A stretch of 64,000 bases of DNA from Diphasiastrum complanatum (lineage: Eukaryota > Streptophyta > Lycopodiopsida > Lycopodiales > Lycopodiaceae). The notes under the pieces were generated by a model. That model worked only from the letters and a program-made list of their open reading frames with translations. It was not told where the DNA came from and made no database searches. A program made the translations under genes and the position numbers. Shown one piece after another: positions 23,320 through 35,255 of the stretch. The stretch lies in assembly GCA_029204225.1 (NCBI GenBank), contig CM055113.1:2874081-2938080 (forward strand). Direction: 5' to 3'. Position 1 is the stretch's first letter. Every line of letters starts with the position of its first letter.

Positions 23320-24208
23320 TGATGGAGGCGAATGCTAAGTCACAAATAAATTCAAATGGAGTTCGGATATGATTGCTTGTCACTACATGCTATATCATTC
23401 CTACAATCCTCCAGAATGTAGACAAACACTGCCGACCTATGTTTAGATTAATTTAGCATTCAACAAGATTGAACCTATGTGCGGAATAGAAAAATAAGCG
23501 AATGAGATACATGAACAATAGGCAGATAGTAATTCAATCGAGATTAGACAATTTAGAATGATATGTGCATAATAGCTACAACATCATCTTTTAATCCTCT
23601 TGTTCAAGCACTGTATGACAGACCCACATAGCTCATTAGCATGAGAGAAGCGATGTTCTCCCACGAACAGTGTCTCAGTTACTAGCGGACTTCTTGGATT
23701 TATGTGGATCCTGCTTACAATGTCTCGCTCACTGATAGACTTCTCTTCTCTATTTTCTATCTATGTATCTGGATATGTTTGGTGCATCTAGCAACTGCAT
23801 ATATTCAGAGTAATGTCTTGATTAGATAGATTATACAATCGAAGACTAATCACAGATTACAAGAACGGCAGATTAGGCACGTCCTAACATTTTTCTGCTG
23901 ACCTCATCATATCATATCAGGGATTTGCACTTTACGATACTTTTTTTATCTTCCCGGTCCTTTCGAGAGTGAGGTGTCAAAAGTATTTGACCTTTGGGTG
24001 TCTCGAACATTTTCGTTTCGTGTTGTTCGGCCTTTGGTTGAGCTCATGTTGTTCACGAACATTTCATCTTCGAGGTCTTCGAGTTCGGGGTCTTCAAGAT
24101 CTTCATTTTTGAGGTCTTCGAGTTTGAGGTACTCGACTTCGAGATATTTGTTAGGTTGGGAGTCGAGAGTTAGCAGAGCTTTGGTAATAAAAACACTTTC
24201 TTTTTTCA
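23320..24208 (-). repeat. Copia 5' LTR (889 bp)
   Basis: Pairs with 20,460-21,313. It is longer mainly because of a roughly 30-base extra segment (about 23,568-23,590 region, ATGATATGTGCATAATAGC). Near its right end it carries GAGGTCTTCGAG-type short repeats. Confidence 0.9.
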
Positions 24209-24670
24209 ATTTTCAGAGCTAGATCCATATCAGATACAGCTCTTGCAAACCTTGCAAGAGTTGCTTCCCAGTAATGAGTGAAAAATCAAGATTTTTTTAC
24301 TGCAAAATAGCAAAAGGACCCTCGCACAACCAACCCTTGCATGAGTAACCTTCATAGACCAAATCAGTAGCTACATCTCACTAGATCCAGCTATTGTGAA
24401 AATCTCAAACCAATCGGAACAAGAATCAAAAAGTTATAAAGGAAAAACCACCGTAAGAGGCCTAAATTTCCACTACCACATGTCATACTGATCAGATCCC
24501 TAAGATTCAGATTGAATTCAACTGTATCAGCTAGATCCAATGACCTTGGACCCTACCGCCAAATGAATCTAAGATCTGGACAATCAATCGCGAGAAGAAC
24601 AACGAACTAGGCACCAAACCTTCCTAGAGTAGCAGTTGCACAAATCGAGACAAAACCAATACCAATACCA

Positions 24671-25060
24671 ATGGATCCAATGGGTCAACCTGTACCTGTT
24701 GCACCCTTGCAAGCAGTCCGAAGGGCACCACAGATGGAGATGCCTAAATATGATGGATCATCAGATCCAATCAGATTCCTCCAGATCTACAAACAAGCCT
24801 ACGAGATCTATGGTGATCAGACACCGGCAGAGAAATTGATGTTGTTTTCAAGGTTTCTAGTGGCGGTGGCACAAGATTGGTTCTTCAACCTGTCGAAAGA
24901 AGAGAAAACCACATGGAAAGTGGTTAAATCAGCTCTCATCACACGCTTTAAACCAAGGAAGTTCCTAGAAGACCCATTTCTCCTGTTGAGCAAAGTGAAG
25001 ACGAGAAAGAGAGAAAGGGTCAGGGATTATATTGAGCGGGTCAAACACCTGAGATCCTAA
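24671..25060 (+). pseudogene. Gypsy gag (retrotrans_gag type), N-terminal open part
   Basis: 129 codons from the ATG at 24,671. MPKYDGSSDPIRFLQIYKQA and LVAVAQDWFFNLSKEEKTTW match the plant retrotrans_gag core, followed by ALITRF and RVRDYIERVKHLRS. A stop at 25,058 interrupts. The same domain resumes after it (IMWFLAGLPRSIKRELK) and runs in another frame to about 25,350. Confidence 0.85.
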
Positions 25061-25843
25061 TGCAATGCAGCCCTAATTTTTTATCATGCGAATATTATGT
25101 GGTTCCTCGCGGGATTACCACGTAGTATCAAAAGAGAGCTTAAAAGACAGGAGCAATAAGCTACCTTGCAGGAAGCAATGGAAGATGCCATCAGGGAAGA
25201 TGATGAGAGTTCTGACGATGAATCTTATCCAACCACCCATACTCCAACTCCCTCGGTATTACCATCTTCATCCAATGCATCTTTCCACAGAACTACTGAT
25301 GGAGCAAATGACAAGATTACACAAATAGCAGATGGAACAACTTACGACTCAGTTTGATCAGAGACTGAAGGCCTTGTAGGGAGCTGTAGCACCAAATTCC
25401 AGTCCACTAGAATAGAACCAACTGTAGTATCTCCGTCGAGAAAATGTATGGTGTTCAGTTTGCATTCAAAACCATACAACTAATGAGTATCTAGTCTTAA
25501 AGCAAAATTTGAGATTGACACATAGATTTTGCCATTTGTGCAATGCATCATCGCACGAGATGAGCTTTTGCCCATTTAACCCCCGAATTACAACAGAAGA
25601 GAAATTCCTATCAGACCTCTTATCCTTACCATGAAGGGGCACCTAATGCGGCACCGAGGTATGGCGCATTGAACAACCAGCAGTGCATGGCCTTACCTGC
25701 ACCACCAGAGCCAACTAATCAGCAAGTGGCCCATGTGAATTTGACTGCAACGGAACATGAAGTACCAGCATCACCTCAACTTGAGCAGTAGCAATGGTGT
25801 GGACCGGAAGAGATATTTGTCGATCCGGCCATAAACAAATATT

Positions 25844-25960
25844 ATGCAACCTATGCGGCTCAACCTCAGTATCAAGGTGGTAGAAACTACGGTTGCTATG
25901 GATGCGGCGAAGGTCATCAAATTGCAGAATGTCCGTACAAGGGACCACAACCTTTTGCTG
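25844..25960 (+). pseudogene. Gag zinc knuckle with short spacing
   Basis: Reads YGCYGCGEGHQIAECPY: CX2CX3HX4C, one residue shorter than the usual retroviral-type CX2CX4HX4C. It lies in an open stretch between gag and protease. Confidence 0.75.
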
Positions 25961-26099
25961 AGAGTGTGGTTATGGAGATTGCTACAAGAATTGCTATTAA
26001 AGATTGGAACGAGTGCACCACTAAATCTTATCACAGTGCAGCCAACAACAGTTCCAGTGGGGATGCCACTAGATAAACAACACTTCCCAGTGTTAGCCG

Positions 26100-27130
26100 T
26101 CATGCGAGCACAAAAGAGGAAGGAAGTGGCTCCCTGACCACCCCCATCAGTATCCGATGATCAACCCTCAACTGTAGGGCCATATCCAAATGTGAGAGAA
26201 GAAGGAAGATAGTACTACAAGATACGGCATTGGGTACAAAGAGCGCAAGCGAAGGAAAGAGCACAAGCAAAGGACAGACCTGCAGAACCTCATGTTGATG
26301 AAAAACTGATACCACAAGTAGGCTCAGCATTACGTACTCATCAGAATGATCAGTTACATAATTACAAACCACCTTTCCACATGGTGGAGCCTGAGGACAC
26401 ACCGAAGTACTCACAAGTTTGCTAGCAAGCCGTGTTAGCTTATCCCTTGGAGAATTACTACGGATTGCATCCCAAGCTAAGAGCCTTCTGGCTGAATGGG
26501 CCAAAGTTGAAGCGGACCTAGTAACACTAGAGCCCATATATTGTGCAGGCTATGAAGAAACAAGTAACGTCCTCCACATCAGGGAAACATGATAGAGTGA
26601 AGAGCATAACATCACCTTGCCAATCAAGCACCAGAGATTGGAGGACAAGGCAGCAGTGGTAGATGGAGGATCGGGTGTAAATTTGATCTCCACTACTTTG
26701 TATTAGAAATGGGATTTGCAAGGATTGAGCCAGCAAAATTTGCCATCAAACTAGCAGATCAATCTTGTGTCAAACCAAAAGGTGTAGTTGACGACATCCC
26801 TCTAAAAATAGTGGGAATGCAGTTTGTGATCACTTTTGTGGTGATGGAAATACCAGAGTCCGGAGCAGACTGTAAAGGTTGATCCAACCACATGGGCGGT
26901 GAAACCTATTACACCAAAAGCCAGGGGAGGACATTACGATTCTAAAACAGATATTTTGAGATGGACGGACACATTAGTAGTTGTTGATTGTATGGCTCTA
27001 GGCATGCTTGTCAACATGATTCAGTTCTAGAACCCAGTACATCTTCACCCAAGTGCTACACAATGGATACACCAATCACTTTCGGGGTGAACATGATCAA
27101 TGTCGCATGGCTATTAGCAGAGCATATATC
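26100..27130 (+). pseudogene. Gypsy protease region, with internal deletion
   Basis: About 26,640-26,700 reads AAVVDGGSGVNLISTT, the aspartic protease active-site strand in its DGGS form. Compared with the copy at 63,129-63,490, about 100 bases after 26,861 are missing, including the part encoding the conserved LLLGRPWL flap-end motif. The distal part (SSPKCYTMDTPITFG) matches 63,747-63,800. Confidence 0.8.
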
Positions 27131-27189
27131 CCGTGGGAAGATCAATATGGAGATGATATTTAGACATCTTAATAATCGATAGATTAATC

Positions 27190-28300
27190 TAGTAGAAAAC
27201 CAACTTGTTACATATCTTGTAAGCTATTAAAACTCGTCTTAATTAAAACAAAAATTTAATTGGAAAAGTTTGAAATGACCTTGGCTCTCTTTTTGATCCA
27301 TCACAATCCATGTTTCTTGCTTTATATGCAAAATCAAAGCTTTGCAGTTATGAGCAAAATAAGCAAAATATTTTTTCAATAGATGTGTGTTGAAATTGCA
27401 AAATTTTGAATTGCAAAAGTTTGAAATAACCTTGCCGCTCCATTTGATCCAACACACTCCATATTTTCTAAATTGCAAAAAATTAGATTCACGTTGGCAC
27501 TTATTGTGATCCAAAATATTCAAAGTTTCTTGCCATGATTTTCAGATCGATAAGACTGTTTTCCTGTGATGTGAACACTTTATGTAGATCGAAAGAAAAC
27601 TTTGATGTGCAATATGATTTGCATTTACAAGAGAAGTTATGTTAGTTAATGGTAGGAAATAGAATCTTGAAGTATGGACCCCATGCGTTGTGGCTACCCA
27701 ACTTTCAGTTAACTACATACGTTACTAGTGAGGTCAAGTCATCGGAGTTGTGCGGGCAAACCAAAAACTCAGTCGGAGTTTTAAAATCCGATGATTTTCT
27801 CTCTCTTACGTGGCATTTCTTAGACAGCCCTTTTGGGCCTTGGAACTCCTCTAATGGTTGCACAAATTGAAGTATTGACTCCCATGTCAATGTGTTGGAG
27901 ATCAAGTCGTTTGTTGATGGCAGTGCCACTTCACAACTGTTGAATCAACATCCGTGCTTTGGGTGTGATGCCTAAAGTTTTCCTATAGAATGTAATTGGC
28001 TAACTCATCATGTTTATTAGGCTTATTCCACTTGCAAATCTTGATTATTATTTTTCTACAATATGCTTGTGAGACTAGATGCTTGTAAATTGATGCCACT
28101 CAAATGTAAAGACATTATATTAACACCATTTGTAGAGCATTTGGAATGTACAGCTTAGGATTTTGAAAGCGCTTTGTAACATGCATATCACGAGTAATTT
28201 TTGGTGCAAGATCTCCAATTTTTTGCAAAAATTAACTTACAATTAGATATCAGCAAATGTACATAAGGAGCGTCCAGAGAGCATCATAATGGAGTAAGTA
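27190..28300. other. No gene recognised
   Basis: AT-rich, with one loose duplicated block (TTTGAAATnACCTTG at about 27,268 and 27,420). Confidence 0.45.
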
Positions 28301-28500
28301 CATTCCGAGAGGAAAAAAGCTATCCAGTAAGTAAGAGGACTATCTGTACACCATGCAGGGAGAACCAAAAACAATAGGAAAAAAAAAAGATATCCAGTAA
28401 GTCCATTCTGAGAGGGAAAAAGCTATCCAGTAAGTAAGAGGTCTATCTGCACACCATGCAGGGAGAACCAAAAACAACAGGAAAAAAAAAGATAAGCAAA
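28301..28500. repeat. Tandem duplication, about 103 bp x 2
   Basis: Units start CATTCCGAGAGG at 28,301 and CATTCTGAGAGG at 28,404. Both contain AGCTATCCAGTAAGTAAGAG and CACCATGCAGGGAGAACC. Confidence 0.92.
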
Positions 28501-29903
28501 GATACATAACAAATTGAAAATAGCTAGCAGCCGAAGTTGGAGAACAGGAGCCTTCAAAAACCATCTAATTCTGCCAAGTCCAATTCTTCCACAACATAGC
28601 CATCCTATAGACATGCCAAAAGATGAGGGAACCTCTAGTCATGTGAAGCAAATCACCCAGCAAAATGGAATCAACAGTGAGCTCAAGAAGGACCCAACAG
28701 CTGAGCAAAAGGGCAAAGTCCACTCAGAGGTGCCTATTGTAGTGAAAGAACAGATGCTCGACAAACTCCTCGTGCAACTGGCAAACTGGGCAAAGATGGT
28801 CAAAGAGAAAGGCCACTTGGCACGGAGAGGGACTCGACTTGGAAATGATATGGTAAACAAGGTAATGGAGTTTACCTATAGGGATAGAATGGATAGTGAC
28901 AAATCTGGCACATTAGATGGGGCCCAAGTCACCAGCCCCCCAAAAAAGGTCAAAAGAAGGGAAGGGTAGGTCTGGGGCTCTAAGATGGACCATAGGAGAT
29001 AGGCAAGGAGGGAAGGAAGGAGAGGAGGCTCCCATTTGGCTAGGGGAGGAGACTAATTAGGGGCAACGTGAAGGCTAAAGTCACTTGGGAGGCAAGGTCC
29101 AAAAGAGAGAACATTCATTGACAAACATGCGGAAGGAGTTAAAAAAGGGGAACATGAATGATCCAGCATAGGGTAGAGAGATCTAATCACAGCTTGTAGA
29201 TATTTATCAAACTACTCTAGAAAATCCAAATTAAAATCTCGATTTGGAAAGAGATAATAGTTGTAACTCAAGATTTTGAAGAGCAAGGTCCTACTTGACT
29301 ACTCAAAGTGGGAGTTTTAAAAAACATATCAACATAGTAAATAAAATATCTGAGAAAAGACAATTTTTTTATTTTGATGTGCAAAAACAATCCTTGAATT
29401 TATTGATGTAACTCAAAGTGCATGGGGAGCAGATCACATAACATTTCATAAAAGTACACAACATGGTGGAGCCAACACAAAGAACAATCATATTTTGCAA
29501 CTTTTTTGATGTTTTTATAGAAGATGAAAATTCATCATCATAAACAAATCAACGAATTATCAAACATTCCAAAAAGCATGCAAATTTATACAGGCTACTA
29601 GACAATAGACATACAAAATTATTTTTTGTGTTTGTATTTTGAATTATCTCAGTCCACTCCTTAACTACTTTCACCAATAAAAGTTGCAATTTAGAGTCAT
29701 GTAATAACTTTCTTCTTTCATATGGCTATAAGAGACAATAGTTTTTTGATTTTCACGTTCAATAAAAGAAGGTGGAACCTCTACCATTTGGCAATTGGAT
29801 GTCCTTGCTTCTCCTTCTTCTTCTCCTCCATCTTTCTCATGTTTTTGTTATCTTTTTATTATTTGGATTTGCTATTTGTTGGATATGAATATATTTGCTA
29901 TCT
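28501..29903. other. No gene confirmed
   Basis: A hydrophilic plus-strand open frame of 151 codons (28,514-28,969) is present, but it lacks any family signature and I do not call it a gene. Confidence 0.35.
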
Positions 29904-29960
29904 TTGTGTGTGTGTGTGTGTGTGTGCATGCGCGCAAGCGCGGCGCACGTGCGTGTGTGA
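29904..29960. repeat. (GT)n with GC/GT alternating tract
   Basis: About 12 GT repeats, then alternating purine-pyrimidine sequence including GCATGCGCGC and GCACGTGCGTGTGTG. It ends before a short GA run (29,966-29,980). Confidence 0.9.
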
Positions 29961-29980
29961 GTAGGAGAGAGAGAGGGAGG

Positions 29981-31076
29981 TATTTTTCTAGATACTAAAA
30001 AAAAGACAAGTGAAGGTTAGCTTTGTTGACATATCAATTTTATGTAGACAAAACCCTCGCCAAGTTAAAAATTTGTTTTGATATTGTATATGAACCTTTG
30101 TTGAGTCTACCATAGTTGTAGTGCTTTTCATATCTAGCCAATCTTGCAAAGGTTAGTTTGATTAGAGTCATGAGATTAAGAGGTTTTAGTGGCTTTTATG
30201 CCATTTCTCAAAAAGAACCTTCACTAGATTATTTTTTATTCTACCTTTCCATAAGTAACATTCACAAAGACCACTAGTAAGTCTAGATATAGTCCCAATT
30301 ATTTACTGGGAAATATGTGAGGGTGACTAAGCTATAGAAGAGTCATTATCATCAAATTTTTGCCAATTATACAATATAGACCTAAATGATCCAAATATTG
30401 ATCTCAAAAATCATCTATAAATAACTTATTAATTTGATGAATGAAACTCAGATTAGGTAAGACTTTAGGACTCCCTAAATTCTCAGGATCTATTTCTAGT
30501 GAGACATCAAATATTCATTATTCTATCGATTACAAAGTTGTTTGTGTTTTTTTATGTCACTTATTAGAGGTTCGTGCAAGCAAATTCATATAAATTTAGT
30601 TGCATTCACAATTGCTTTTGTTGTCTTTCACAAGATGTTGTAACTCTTCAATGCTACCTAACTATCACACAACGCAATCATAATATTGGGCCAAAATTTG
30701 GTCATAGAATTTTCAGATTTTCTAATTTTTTAAACTATGCCAGAATCCGACACATTTAAAATACATTAGATTTCGACAGAAAAAAAATGGCTAATTCCGA
30801 TGGATTAACATTTTATAAGACAAAGTCTAACATTTTAATATCTTAGATTGCGATAGATAATTCAACTCTAACAAAATCCAAATTTTTATGTGGCCAAAGG
30901 AATTCAACATCCACATTGCATATTATTTTGAGACATTTTTTTTGTTGTCTTGTCACTGCTTTTGGGAATAGCAACATATTTTAAATGCGAAGAATTCCGA
31001 TGATCCTATTGTGACATGTCTTTTGACACCCTATTATGAAAGTATGGATGATAGATGCATTAAATACTTAGGTAGA
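29981..31076. other. No gene recognised
   Basis: AT-rich, no supported feature. Confidence 0.45.
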
Positions 31077-31087
31077 CTCTGATACCA
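31077..31087 (-). other. Primer-binding site, copia type
   Basis: The minus strand reads TGGTATCAGAG. The adjoining sequence (31,088 onward) begins TGTGAAATTTCACACG, so an LTR would end in CA directly before the site. Confidence 0.7.
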
Positions 31088-31900
31088 TGTGAAATTTCAC
31101 ACGTGTGGGAGTGCCCTAATGTTTGAAATTGATCTCCTAAGCTTGGCTCATGCACTGTAGATCACTTATGGATTGAAATCTAAGATCAATGACAAGATCT
31201 AAGGCAAAAAGACCATTCTACATGCATTCATTCATTACCAAAAGCTGTTTCACACATGTGGAAGACTTCATGAAATAAACCAAGTCTCAACAAGCTCCTC
31301 TCCTTGGGTAGAGAGAGAAAATACCACTTTTGGGCTCATCTAGAGAGAGAAGACAATATAAGCAAAATTGGCAAATCTCCAAATTGACTCCAAAAAACTC
31401 ATAGATCTCTCATAGAATAATAATGGTAATTAAAGTACATATTAAATCTGTGGAGAGCCATTCTTCAATCCTATTGGACCCCCTAAACATATCCCCTCTA
31501 ATCCTATTGGATGTGTGATGCAACATCCCTCACTTTTGACTGGACCCTTCCAACAAATCTCTCTCTTATGATTGGACCCTTTGACTTTTGTCACCACATA
31601 GGGTGCATCACTCATCAAACCTAATCTTGACATGTGTAAGCAACCTAACTAGCTCAACCTATGTCATAATTAACTTTTAGCCAAATGATGACTTTACATG
31701 TGTAATTGACTATTCGACCTCTAATGCCAAAATTGGCCCTACCAAACTTCTACACCTAGATGTTTGATACAAAGTCTTTATGACACCCCCAAAGTCAACA
31801 TTATAAACTAATTTTAACTATTTTACACATGTGAGAACATTCTCCACATGTGTGAAATGTACTCACAAACATAAAATCATAAAATAACCAAGATAGATTT
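31088..31900 (-). repeat. Probable copia 5' LTR, outer end uncertain
   Basis: Inferred only from the adjoining primer site and the CA terminus. It is rich in CACACGTGTG/ACACATGTG palindromes (31,098, 31,250, 31,825, 31,845). The right limit is a guess. No gag follows on the minus strand. Confidence 0.4.
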
Positions 31901-32329
31901 TTGACCTTTTTTAAAGAATTATCTAGTTTCTGATGCAATCAGTTTCATTCCATTTGGTTTAGCCAATTAAAAGTTATAAGCTTTTGAAGACGGTTAGGTA
32001 GGGCACATAGGCCTGTGTGGACACATTTGGTTTGGTCAAAAGATTGCTTGTTTGATCCCAAATCATAGTTGTATGCTTACCAATCTCATATGAGTTAAGA
32101 AAACACAGTTTAAACACCCGACCGGATCAATCACCACAGCACAACGTCAAGTGCAACAAGACCACATAATTGCTCTCCTCAAACTGCATATTCAACTAAC
32201 TCGTAAGTACAAAGATAAGTTGCTTAGAAACACTCAAAGGGCTCGTAAAAGAAAGATGGCCCGATAACTCTAGAACTGAGCACACGTGGTGCCGTCAAAA
32301 TAAGAAAGCACTGTATAAGTCGATCATTG

Positions 32330-32701
32330 CTATTTTAACTCTCTCCCTCAATGATCAACGTCTCTTTTTATTTTAGAGTTTACTCTATTCATGGAACATA
32401 CCTCCATGATAGTATTACAAGTAAAGGCTTTTTACATGGCCAGGTCTAAGCCAAGTTTGGCTCTAAAAGTCTCAAACTTTTCTTTACTTAAAGTTTTTGT
32501 AAATATATCAGCAACTTGTAATAACGTAGAACAATGTACAATACTTATATCTTCAGATTGTAACTTTTCATGCACAAAGTGATATTTTACTTCAATATGT
32601 TTTGTCCTTGCGTGAAAGATAGGATTTTTAGCCAATTGTATTCCACTTTGACTGTCACAAAAAATAACAGTGGGATTTACCTGCTTCATGCCAATCAGCA
32701 A
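32330..32701 (-). mobile_element. Copia RNase H tail and polypurine tract
   Basis: The minus frame 32,701-32,432 reads VIFCDSQSGIQLAKNP, FHARTKHIEVKYHFVHEKL and LQVADIFTKTLSKEKFETF, the conserved copia 3' end, followed on the minus strand by ATTGAGGGAGAG, the same polypurine tract as the neighbouring plus-strand element. It is open to the junction at 32,692-32,703, where an oppositely oriented copia begins. Confidence 0.88.
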
Positions 32702-33338
32702 CTATGTAGTTTGGAAATTCAAACTAAAGAACATTTTGATGGAAAAGGAGCTATTGGAGATCGTGACAGGTGAAGAGACAAGACCATTGATTGAAGAAGA
32801 TCAATGGGCATTTGACAGGACAAAATGGAAAGCACAGAATGTCATCAACTTATCAGTTAGAGATGTAATTATTCTCTACATTTCGGATTCAGAAGGACCA
32901 AAAGAAGCATGGGATATGTTGAAGACATTGTTTGAGACTACAAACACATCTCGAGTGCTATTCCTAAAGACAAAGCTGCACACATTGCTGATGGATGATG
33001 GTGCAACTGTTGCTAATCACCTACTGAAGATCAAAGAGATTCGTGACCAATCAGTAGCAGTTGGAGAGCGAGTACATGATCGTGAGATCGTGCAGTTGAC
33101 ATTGAATAGTTTGAGTGAGTCACATCAGATGTTTGTGACAAGTATAGCCACACGAGAAAATCTTCCAACCTATGAAGAGTTAGGTGGATTGCTTTTGCAG
33201 GAAAAACAATGTCAAGAGAACTTGAGTCATCGCAACAGGGGATTTGATCAAGCTCTTGCAGTCAAGGGACGTGGTGGTAGATTTGGTCGTGGAAGACACC
33301 AATCAAGAGGTGAAAACTCAAATCGTGGATCATTTTAA
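32698..33338 (+). pseudogene. Copia gag
   Basis: Begins NYVVWKFKLKNILMEK (gag N-terminal domain, lacking the first residues), then the UBN2-like part (WDMLKTLFETTNTSRVLFLK, LTLNSLSESHQMFV). A Gly/Arg-rich tail (GRGGRFGRGRHQ) leads to a TAA at 33,336. Beyond it the same frame continues to the zinc knuckle CRYCNKPGHWEREC (33,438-33,479), so the stop is secondary. Confidence 0.9.
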
Positions 33339-33497
33339 CAATTTCAAGAACAATCCAATGATGGCCCAAATCGAGGCAATTGGAATCAAGGCCGAGGTCA
33401 AGAATGTGGCTATTCTGGGCAAAATAAACCTGGAAATTGTAGGTATTGCAACAAACCTGGCCATTGGGAGCGTGAATGCTTCAAGAAACAAAAGGAG

Positions 33498-34025
33498 ATG
33501 GAACAAAGAAAAGACAAAGGGCAAGTGGAAAATTATGCTGATCAACATCAATTTGATGATTATTATTATGAAAACAATTATACTGATCAACATCAATACG
33601 ATGATGATCAATATGAAGATGATACAGGTGAGAGCTCAAAAATGTTCATTACAGCATTAATGACAAGTGATGAAACCAAGGATACCTGGTACATTGATAG
33701 TGGTGCATCCAAGCACATGACTTCAAGGAAAGAGTGGTTTTCAGAACTCAAGGAAACTCACAATGCTGATGAAGTTAGACAAGACGATGGCAAATTGCTA
33801 TCTGTTAAAGGAGTTGGAGTGGTACCAGTGAAGTTAGCTAGCTGGAAGATAAAGCGGATAAGCAATGTGCAATATGTACCTGGCTTAGCTAACAATCTAC
33901 TATCTGTTGGGACGATGGCTGATCAACAACTCAAGGTTGAGTTTGACAGCGACAAATGTCTTGTCAAAGACATCAAGAATCACTACAAAGTGATTCTTAC
34001 AGGAGCTAGAGTCAACGAGAATTGA
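33498..34025 (+). pseudogene. Copia protease region
   Basis: Asp/Tyr/Gln-rich linker, then TWYIDSGASKHMTSRKEWF with the DSGA active site at 33,696-33,707, and YVPGLANNLLSVG, the conserved segment before integrase. The frame ends at a TGA at 34,023 just before LYKL. Confidence 0.9.
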
Positions 34026-35255
34026 CTCTACAAATTGAATGCGAAATCTTTTGCTCAAGCTATGGTAAGCACAGTTGATAGTCGAAGTGATTTTTGGCAT
34101 CAACGATTCGGTCATATTAGTGCTCAAAGTTTACAGATTCTCAAAAGAGATAATCTAGTTATAGGATTGCTTGATATTTCTTTTGAAGGAAAAATATGTG
34201 AAGGTTGTATTTTGGGAAAACAACACAGAGAGAGGTCTCCCAAAAGTGGAGCAAGGAGAGCCAATGGCATCCTAGATCTTATCCACATTGATCTATGTGG
34301 ACCTATGCAGACTAGATCTCTTAGTGGCTACTATTACTTTATCACCTTCATTGATGATTATAGCTGATGCATTTGGATATATTTCATAAGCAAGAAATCA
34401 GATGCTTTTGCTAAGTTCAAGGAATTCAAGACATTAGTTGAAAAGCAAACATGATGTTGCATCAAAACTTTGAGATCTGATGGAGGTGGTGAGTATTTTT
34501 TGACAAAATTTATTGATTTTTGCAAAGATCAAGGGATCAAGAGGCAAACTACAACACCTTATTCACCACAACAAAATGGAGTTGCAGAATGAAAGAACAG
34601 ATCTATTGTTGAGATGGCCAGGGCGATGCTCAAAAGCAAGAGTCTGCCAAACACCTTTTGGGCAGAAGCTTGTAGCACAGCTACGCACATCCTAAATCGG
34701 TGTCCTACAAAATCCGTGGAAGGTAAGACACCTCATGAAGCTGTTACTGGAAAGAAATCTAATATTTCTCATTTGAGAGTATTTGGTTGTGATGCTTATG
34801 CTCATATTCCTGATGAGAAATGAAGGAAATTGGATGCAAAAGCTATCAAGTGTATTCTCCTTGGATATGATGAGAAGGCCAAGGCATACAAGATGTATGA
34901 CACAAATGCACAGAAGCTTGTAATTTCTAGGGATGCTACATTTGACGAGATGGGCCAAGGTGAACAATCTGAAGTAATCATTGAACCTTTTGATGAGGGA
35001 GCGAAAGTACAGGTCAATAAGGAAGTGAATTTTGATATAGAAAATCCATTGGAAAAAGGCAAGCCTGATGTTGAAATTCCCAAGAGAGTACCTAAATGGT
35101 ACTTATCAGTCACAAATGGTGCAAAGAAGGGAGATACTCCCGAATCTAGTGAGCAGGGAGAGCTTAGAAGATCAAGTAGAAATCGAAAACCTCTTGCAAG
35201 ATTAGTAAATGAATCTAGCCCTAATAGGATCCATCTTAACGGCTCAAGAACCTAA
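34026..35255 (+). pseudogene. Copia integrase, five stops
   Basis: Zinc domain RFGHISAQSLQIL and CEGCILGKQHRER, then core HIDLCGPMQTRSLSG, TFIDDYS, TLRSDGGGEYF and YSPQQNGVAE, then VFGCDAYAHIPDE and LLGYDEKAKAYKM. The catalytic Asp, Asp and Glu positions are present. TGA stops occur at 34,365, 34,452, 34,590 and 34,821. The C-terminal linker is open to 35,253. Confidence 0.9.

Larger units (their letters stand above)
20460..24208 (-). mobile_element. Internally deleted Ty1/copia element with both LTRs, inserted in gypsy leader
   Basis: Two LTR copies (20,460-21,313 and 23,320-24,208) enclose a minus-strand body. In element order there is: primer site (23,318-23,307); a gag start (MSVQSNGFNKQYTIKDLQNP); then directly an integrase C-terminal segment (HIRIFGYATYAHVPDK), so most gag, protease and integrase are gone; the RT N-terminal half (22,585-22,148); about 280 bp of unrelated filler in place of the RT palm; then RNase H (21,865-21,261). 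Flanking bases ATTTC (left) and ATTTT (right) are probably a diverged 5-bp target duplication. It cannot move on its own. Confidence 0.85.
24209..27130 (+). mobile_element. Ty3/gypsy leader, gag and protease (rest of nested gypsy)
   Basis: Continues the gypsy begun at 18,608 after the copia insertion. It holds leader, gag (24,671-25,350), zinc knuckle (about 25,889-25,925) and protease region (about 26,640-26,870). It then ends at about 27,120, where similarity to the 62.6-64 kb copy stops. RT, RNase H, integrase and 3' LTR are absent. Confidence 0.85.

Noticed and set aside
28340-28614. Minus-strand hydrophobic frames resembling signal peptides
   Set aside because: They are translations of the 103-bp tandem duplication, giving the same peptide twice.
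28514-28969. 151-codon plus-strand ORF
   Set aside because: Hydrophilic and unmatched to any family I know; starts within repeat sequence; insufficient support.
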